Source of the DNA: Rhabdonatronobacter sediminivivens
Lineage (GTDB): Bacteria; Pseudomonadota; Alphaproteobacteria; Rhodobacterales; Rhodobacteraceae
Assembly (NCBI RefSeq): GCF_013415485.1
Contig: NZ_JACBXS010000001.1
Span: forward strand, 124,001-188,000
Direction of reading: 5' to 3'
DNA: 64,000 bases
Shown: positions 59,877 to 64,000 of the stretch, one piece after another
Numbering within the stretch: position 1 is the stretch's first letter
Layout of the letters: each line of letters begins with the position of its first letter
Notes under the pieces: model-generated
What the model saw: the letters and a program-made list of their open reading frames with translations, nothing else
Databases searched by the model: none
What the model was told of the DNA's origin: nothing
Made by a program: the position numbers and the translations under genes

Positions 59877-62846
59877 TTATGCCGCTGCGATCTGGCAAAG
59901 CGTGACCTTGCCTTCATGCATGCCGGTCACCGGGTCATAGCCATAGGTGGTGATCACGTTGACGGATTCGCCCAGGACGATGGGATCGGTGCCTTCGGGG
60001 TAGTTCCCGCGCTGATCCTCGCCCTGGAACCAGCCGGCGAAGTGGAAGGGCATGAAGGCCAGGCCGGGGTTCACCCGTTCCGTGACCAGCGCCTTCACCC
60101 GCGCCCTGCTGCCACCTTCGGCCCCCGTGACCCAGACCCAGCCGCCATCAACAATGCCGCGGGCCTGCGCATCCGCCGGGTTGATCTCGACGAACATGTC
60201 CTGCTTGAGTTCGGCCAGCCAGGGGTTCGAGCGGGTTTCCTCGCCGCCACCCTCATACTCGACCAGACGGCCCGAGGTGAGGATGATCGGAAACTCGCTT
60301 GCAACACCACGCTCCACCACGTCCTGCTGCACGACGGCACCGATATTCGGCATCCGCTGCTGGCGGCGATCCTCATTGGTGGGATACTGCGCCACCAGAT
60401 CAGGCCGTGCGGTGTAGATCGGCTCGCGGTGTAGCGGGATCGGATCGGGCAGGTTCCAGGCCACGGCGCGGGCCTTGCCGTTGCCGTAGGGTACGCAGCC
60501 ATGCTCCAGCGCCACGCGCTGGATGCCGCCCGACAGGTCGAGCGACCAGCTGACACCGTCCATCGCTTCCTCATCCCCGCCGGCTACCTGACGGATCACG
60601 GCCAGTTCCTGCGGGGTCAGATCCTCGTCCCAGCCAAGCTGCCTGAGCACGCCATAGGTGAACTGCGGATATCCATCCTCGATCTCGGACCCCACGGGCC
60701 AGGAGCCTTCGGCCAGAAGCGTCTCGCCATCGCGCTCCAGCCCGAAGCGCGGACGGAACGCGCCGCCGCCCTCCATCGGGTGCAGGTTGGTGTTGTAGAG
60801 GATATGCGTGCCCGGATGCCGAAGCTCCGCGGTGCCCCAGCACGGCCAGGGCAAGCCGTAATAATCGCCCTGAACCTCGGCCGGGGCGTCCGGCTTGGCG
60901 CGCAGGGTGACCAGATCGAAATGCTCCTGATGCGCCATATGCGCCTTCAGCCGCTCCGGCGATTGCCCGGTGTAGCCCACCGACCAGGCGCCGCGGTTGA
61001 TCTCGCGCAGGATGGATTCCGGCGTCGGTTCCATGCCGAACTTGCCTTCGACCATCTCGTAGTTCTTGAACATCTCATCCGCGAAGCCCAGCCGCTCGGA
61101 CAGGGCGTGGATCACGGCATAGTCGTTGTCGGATTCAAAGATCGGGTCAACGACCTTTTCGCCCCACTGGATCGACCGGTTGGACGCGGTGCGCGAGCCC
61201 GAACATTCGAACTGCGTGCAGATCGGCAGCAGATAGGTGTTGTCCGTGCGCGAGTGCAGCGCCGCAAAGGTGGTCGGATGCGGGTCAGCCACCACCAGCA
61301 GGTCCAGCGCATCCATGCCGCGCTGGGCGTCCTGCATGCGCGGAACCGTGTTGCCGCCGTGACCGAAGACGATCATCGCCTTGATGTTGTCCTGCTGGTC
61401 GATCTCCTCGGCATCGATCGTCACCGCATCGAACCAGCGGGTCGAGGTGATGCCCGGAACCTCCATGTTCTGCTGCGGGGTGCGTGCATCGCGCCCGCCC
61501 TTGGCCGGAACGGCATCGAAACGGTCCACGAAATAGTCATACGGCACGTCCCAGACGCGCGACCAGTGCCGCCAGGCGCCCTCGCCCAGCCCGTAGTAGC
61601 AAGGCAGGTTACCCACATCGAGGCCGAAATCCGTGGCGCCCTGCACGTTGCAATGGCCACGGAAGATGTTGGCGCCGGTGCCTTCGTGGCCCACGTTGCC
61701 GGTGGCCAGCAGCAGGATGTTATAGGCGCGCACATTGGCGGTGCCCACGGTGTGCTGCGTCCCGCCCATGCACCAGATGAAGGTCGAAGGGCGCTCCTTG
61801 GCGAATTGCTCGGCCACGCGCTTGAGCGTCTCGCCATCGACGCCGGTGATGTCCTCGACCACATCGGGGGTGTAGTCCTTCACCACCTCGCGGACCTGAT
61901 CCATCCCCCAGACGCGCTGGGCAATATAGTCGCTGTCTTCCCAGCCATTTTCAAAGATGTGATACAGCATCCCGTGGATCACGGCGATATCGGTGCCGGG
62001 GCGGAAGCGGACAAATTCGGTCGCATGGGCCGCAGTGCGGGTAAAGCGCGGGTCCAGAACGATCACATTGGCGTTCTGGGTTTCCTTGCCTTCAAGGATG
62101 TGCTGCATCGACACCGGGTGCGCCTCGGCCGCGTTCGAGCCCATGAAGATCACGGTCTTGGCGTTGCGGATGTCGTTGTAGCTGTTGGTCTGCGCGCCAT
62201 AGCCCCAGGTGTTGGCCACACCCGCCACTGTGGTCGAATGGCAGATCCGCGCCTGATGGTCCACGTTGTTCGTGCCCCAGAAGGCGGCGAACTTGCGGAA
62301 CAGATAGGCCCCTTCGTTCGAGAACTTGGCCGAGCCCAGAAGATAGACCGAATCCGCGCCCGAATTCTGGCGGATCTCGCCCATCTTCTCGGCGATCTCG
62401 TCATAGGCCTGGTCCCAGCTGATGCGCTGCCACTCGCCGCCGACCTTCTTCATCGGATACTTGATGCGGCGGTCGCCATGCACCAGCTCGCGGACCGAAG
62501 CGCCCTTGGCGCAATGGGTGCCACGGTTGATGGGGCTGTGCCAGGCGGGCTCCTGCCCGACCCAGACGCCGTTCTGGACCTCGGCCTTGACGGTGCAGCC
62601 CACGGAACAGTGGGTGCACATGTTGGTCTTGACCTCGATCGGCTGGGACTGATCGGTGAAGCCCGCGGCCTCCACCCGGCGGGTCATGCCGGCGCCCAGC
62701 GTGCCAAGGGCGGCCAGACCACCGACGGTCAGCCCCGAGGCGCGCAGAAAGCTGCGGCGATCAAGCGGCTTGGCGGCCACCCCGGCTGCGAATTGCGACA
62801 GGCGGCCCGAAGCGGCAGCCTCGCGGGTTCTGCGTTTGACAAGCAT
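59877..62846 (-). CDS. fdhA: Formate dehydrogenase alpha subunit (molybdenum/tungsten, cysteine type)
   Basis: A 989-residue molybdopterin oxidoreductase. A Tat leader (DRRSFLRASG, arginines 30-31) targets the folded enzyme to the periplasm. Cys77, 80, 84 and 112 bind a 4Fe-4S cluster, and QARICHSTTVAG places Cys202-His203 at the metal site, where selenocysteine is found in E. coli FdnG. It oxidises formate to CO2. Its ATG lies 3 nt after the formate_TAT stop. Confidence 0.97.
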   Translation of the reverse strand: MLVKRRTREAAASGRLSQFAAGVAAKPLDRRSFLRASGLTVGGLAALGTLGAGMTRRVEAAGFTDQSQPIEVKTNMCTHCSVGCTVKAEVQNGVWVGQEPAWHSPINRGTHCAKGASVRELVHGDRRIKYPMKKVGGEWQRISWDQAYDEIAEKMGEIRQNSGADSVYLLGSAKFSNEGAYLFRKFAAFWGTNNVDHQARICHSTTVAGVANTWGYGAQTNSYNDIRNAKTVIFMGSNAAEAHPVSMQHILEGKETQNANVIVLDPRFTRTAAHATEFVRFRPGTDIAVIHGMLYHIFENGWEDSDYIAQRVWGMDQVREVVKDYTPDVVEDITGVDGETLKRVAEQFAKERPSTFIWCMGGTQHTVGTANVRAYNILLLATGNVGHEGTGANIFRGHCNVQGATDFGLDVGNLPCYYGLGEGAWRHWSRVWDVPYDYFVDRFDAVPAKGGRDARTPQQNMEVPGITSTRWFDAVTIDAEEIDQQDNIKAMIVFGHGGNTVPRMQDAQRGMDALDLLVVADPHPTTFAALHSRTDNTYLLPICTQFECSGSRTASNRSIQWGEKVVDPIFESDNDYAVIHALSERLGFADEMFKNYEMVEGKFGMEPTPESILREINRGAWSVGYTGQSPERLKAHMAHQEHFDLVTLRAKPDAPAEVQGDYYGLPWPCWGTAELRHPGTHILYNTNLHPMEGGGAFRPRFGLERDGETLLAEGSWPVGSEIEDGYPQFTYGVLRQLGWDEDLTPQELAVIRQVAGGDEEAMDGVSWSLDLSGGIQRVALEHGCVPYGNGKARAVAWNLPDPIPLHREPIYTARPDLVAQYPTNEDRRQQRMPNIGAVVQQDVVERGVASEFPIILTSGRLVEYEGGGEETRSNPWLAELKQDMFVEINPADAQARGIVDGGWVWVTGAEGGSRARVKALVTERVNPGLAFMPFHFAGWFQGEDQRGNYPEGTDPIVLGESVNVITTYGYDPVTGMHEGKVTLCQIAAA

Positions 62847-62849
62847 CGC

Positions 62850-63074
62850 TCATTCCCCCCGGTCGTAATAGCGGTTGGTGCGGTAGAAGTTTTCCACATG
62901 TTCGGTGCGCTGGTAGCGCGCGCGTGTGCGGGCATTACCCGATTGCGCGAAAGCGGGCACCGCCCCGCCGCCGGTCAGGGCACCCGCCCCCACCGCCGAA
63001 GCTGCTGCCACGCCAAAAAATGCCCTGCGGCTCAGCCCCACCCTGGGTGCCTGCGCATTGTCACGTCTTGCCAT
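62850..63074 (-). CDS. Formate dehydrogenase region TAT-signal protein
   Basis: A 74-residue protein with a twin-arginine leader (GLSRRAFFGVAAASAVGAGA) and a short tail (RYQRTEHVENFYRTNRYY). It is the small Tat-signal protein regularly encoded next to fdhA in Proteobacteria; its role is unknown, perhaps in maturation. The start at 63074 has GGAGGAAA upstream. Confidence 0.9.
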   Translation of the reverse strand: MARRDNAQAPRVGLSRRAFFGVAAASAVGAGALTGGGAVPAFAQSGNARTRARYQRTEHVENFYRTNRYYDRGE

Positions 63075-63138
63075 TTCGGTTTCCTCCGCGTTTGTCGGAC
63101 ACGCTGCTCCCCGGCACGCCCGAAGGTTCATTCAGTCA

Positions 63139-63744
63139 TCAGGCCGCAAGCGCAAAGGCCCGCGATTCGATATCCACGACCAGCCGGCCGATCTCGGCCA
63201 GCGGTCGATAGAGCCGCGCACTGGGCGCCACGGCCAGGTCATCCATGAACTGGGCCGCCCAGGGGGCAATATGCTGGCGAAAGAAGTCTGCCTGCTGTTC
63301 GGCGCTGACCGGCAGCGTGCCATCAGCCATATCGGCCATGACCTCGAACAGAAGGGCGATGTGATCTTCGGGTTCATGCCGCCCCTCGGCGCGGGCCACA
63401 CCCAGCGCGATCAGGTCACGGCGCAGATCGGCCAGGGGCCGTTCATTCAGGAAACCGGTCAGATAGAAACTGGCATAGGGCAGCAACTCACCCCGGCCGA
63501 CACCGATGAACAGCTCGAAGAACTCGCGCTCGACCAACCTGGGGTCGGCGCCATCGGCCTGCCGCGCAAGCGCGTCGAACGCCTGGCCCAGCGCCGTCTG
63601 ATCACCCTTCAGTTGCGCAATGCCCTGAAGCGTGGCCGCATTCGGGGCCGCGCTGAACATGCGCGAAAGAAAGCGATACTGTTCGCTGCGTGCGGCGTCT
63701 ATGCGATCCGTTGCTGACCCGGACACGGGCTGGCTGCGTTCCAT
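63139..63744 (-). CDS. TorD/DmsD-family chaperone of formate dehydrogenase
   Basis: A 201-residue all-helical redox-enzyme maturation protein: YRFLSRMFSAAPNAATLQGI and the family pattern LLPYASFYLTGFLNERPLADL followed by PEDHIALLFEVMADM. These proteins bind the Tat leader and cofactor-free apoenzyme until the molybdenum cofactor is inserted. It is first in the formate dehydrogenase operon. The start at 63744 is chosen for domain extent; the ribosome site is weak (GAGC). Confidence 0.88.
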   Translation of the reverse strand: MERSQPVSGSATDRIDAARSEQYRFLSRMFSAAPNAATLQGIAQLKGDQTALGQAFDALARQADGADPRLVEREFFELFIGVGRGELLPYASFYLTGFLNERPLADLRRDLIALGVARAEGRHEPEDHIALLFEVMADMADGTLPVSAEQQADFFRQHIAPWAAQFMDDLAVAPSARLYRPLAEIGRLVVDIESRAFALAA

Positions 63745-63773
63745 CGATTCTTGCTCACGGCTCCCATGCGCAA

Positions 63774-63791
63774 TTGCATGCGCTTGCATGC
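63774..63791 (-). promoter_or_regulatory. TTGCATGC direct repeats upstream of the formate dehydrogenase operon
   Basis: Two copies of the 8-mer TTGCATGC lie 10 bp apart (TTGCATGC-GC-TTGCATGC), on one face of the helix, 30 nt before the chaperone start. A related TTGCATGA is at 63836. They may be binding sites of an unidentified formate regulator. No gene is supported between 63745 and 64000. Confidence 0.4.
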
Positions 63792-64000
63792 AGAATAGTG
63801 CGAGACTCGGCAAATTGTCCAGCTAAAGTGACACGTTGCATGAAGGCGGGCATATCCGACCATGGTCGCATACCGGTCACGTCGGACGCGCACCTCCATG
63901 CCGGGCCCGGTCCGGCCCCCGAACCCCCGCCGAACTGGCCTTTTCCCCGGCAGGTTCCGTGCCCGGAACCGAAGCCCCTGAAGGGGTTGGCGCAATCTTC

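Noticed and set aside
61901-62250. Selenocysteine in formate dehydrogenase
   Set aside because: No in-frame TGA occurs in fdhA; the metal-ligand position is a normal cysteine (Cys202), encoded near 62240.
60501-63248. 915-codon open frame on the plus strand opposite fdhA
   Set aside because: Composition of an antisense frame and no family motif; fdhA on the other strand has all expected cofactor sites.
63840-64000. Truncated plus-strand gene starting at 63840
   Set aside because: The frame is open to the edge but proline-rich (PAPEPPPN) with no ribosome site or known motif; too little sequence to support.

Overview
The window is a GC-rich stretch (about two thirds G+C by eye) from an alphaproteobacterium, almost certainly a member of the Rhodobacteraceae. 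The evidence is a CckA-type hybrid kinase, a DUF2484 gene directly after murC, a formate dehydrogenase cluster of the FDH3/formate_TAT type, an Irr-type iron box, two Hint-domain proteins, and a family of short repeats found after gene ends. I see no phage, insertion sequence, CRISPR array or plasmid function. It reads as ordinary chromosome with several informative irregularities.

Layout. 1-5.6 kb: methylated-amine / one-carbon catabolism (two sarcosine/dimethylglycine-dehydrogenase-like flavoproteins and a homocysteine S-methyltransferase) with an XRE-cupin regulator, then a sugar-nucleotide epimerase. 5.8-9.7 kb: cckA, an rsmB-type rRNA methylase and a thioesterase. 9.8-14.4 kb: enoyl-CoA hydratase, thioredoxin-like protein and a valine-degradation operon (isobutyryl-CoA dehydrogenase, 3-hydroxyisobutyryl-CoA hydrolase, mmsB). 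14.5-17.9 kb: ICMT-like methyltransferase, patatin phospholipase, trigger factor and tRNA-Leu. 18.1-27.9 kb: two Hint proteins flanking a fatty-acid beta-oxidation block (MerR regulator, acyl-CoA dehydrogenase, fadA, fadB), then an acyl-CoA ligase. 28-37.4 kb: a degenerate M48-like membrane protein, an MBL-fold hydrolase, a piece of the cell-division cluster (ftsW-murG-murC-DUF2484, where murB is expected next but is absent) and valS, which carries a low-GC insertion. 37.6-40.4 kb: a DUF3592 protein, a ZIP metal transporter behind an Irr box, an M48 protease and a Fur-family regulator.

40.5-52.7 kb is a pyrimidine-catabolism locus. It holds an ABC transporter, VOC protein, dihydropyrimidinase, a glycosyltransferase-like protein, a ureidopropionase-type amidase, a beta-lactamase-like hydrolase, an omega-amino-acid aminotransferase and two tandem RutR-like TetR regulators. 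A perfect RutR operator lies in the amidase promoter. The logic is uptake, ring opening, decarbamoylation to beta-alanine and transamination. The first reductase (dihydropyrimidine dehydrogenase) is not in the window. 52.8-55.2 kb: anmK and tyrS. 55.6-63.8 kb: a membrane-anchored, cysteine-type formate dehydrogenase operon (TorD-like chaperone, formate_TAT protein, fdhA, fdh3B, gamma subunit), followed by an ApbC/Mrp ATPase, a 51-residue membrane/secreted protein and a WD40-cytochrome c fusion.

The most unusual signals are non-coding. Three palindromic elements each have a 17-nt loop made of four G3 (or C3) tracts, a textbook G-quadruplex motif, and all lie between converging genes. A second repeat family with an AAATACTCC-type core follows gene ends in a fixed orientation.
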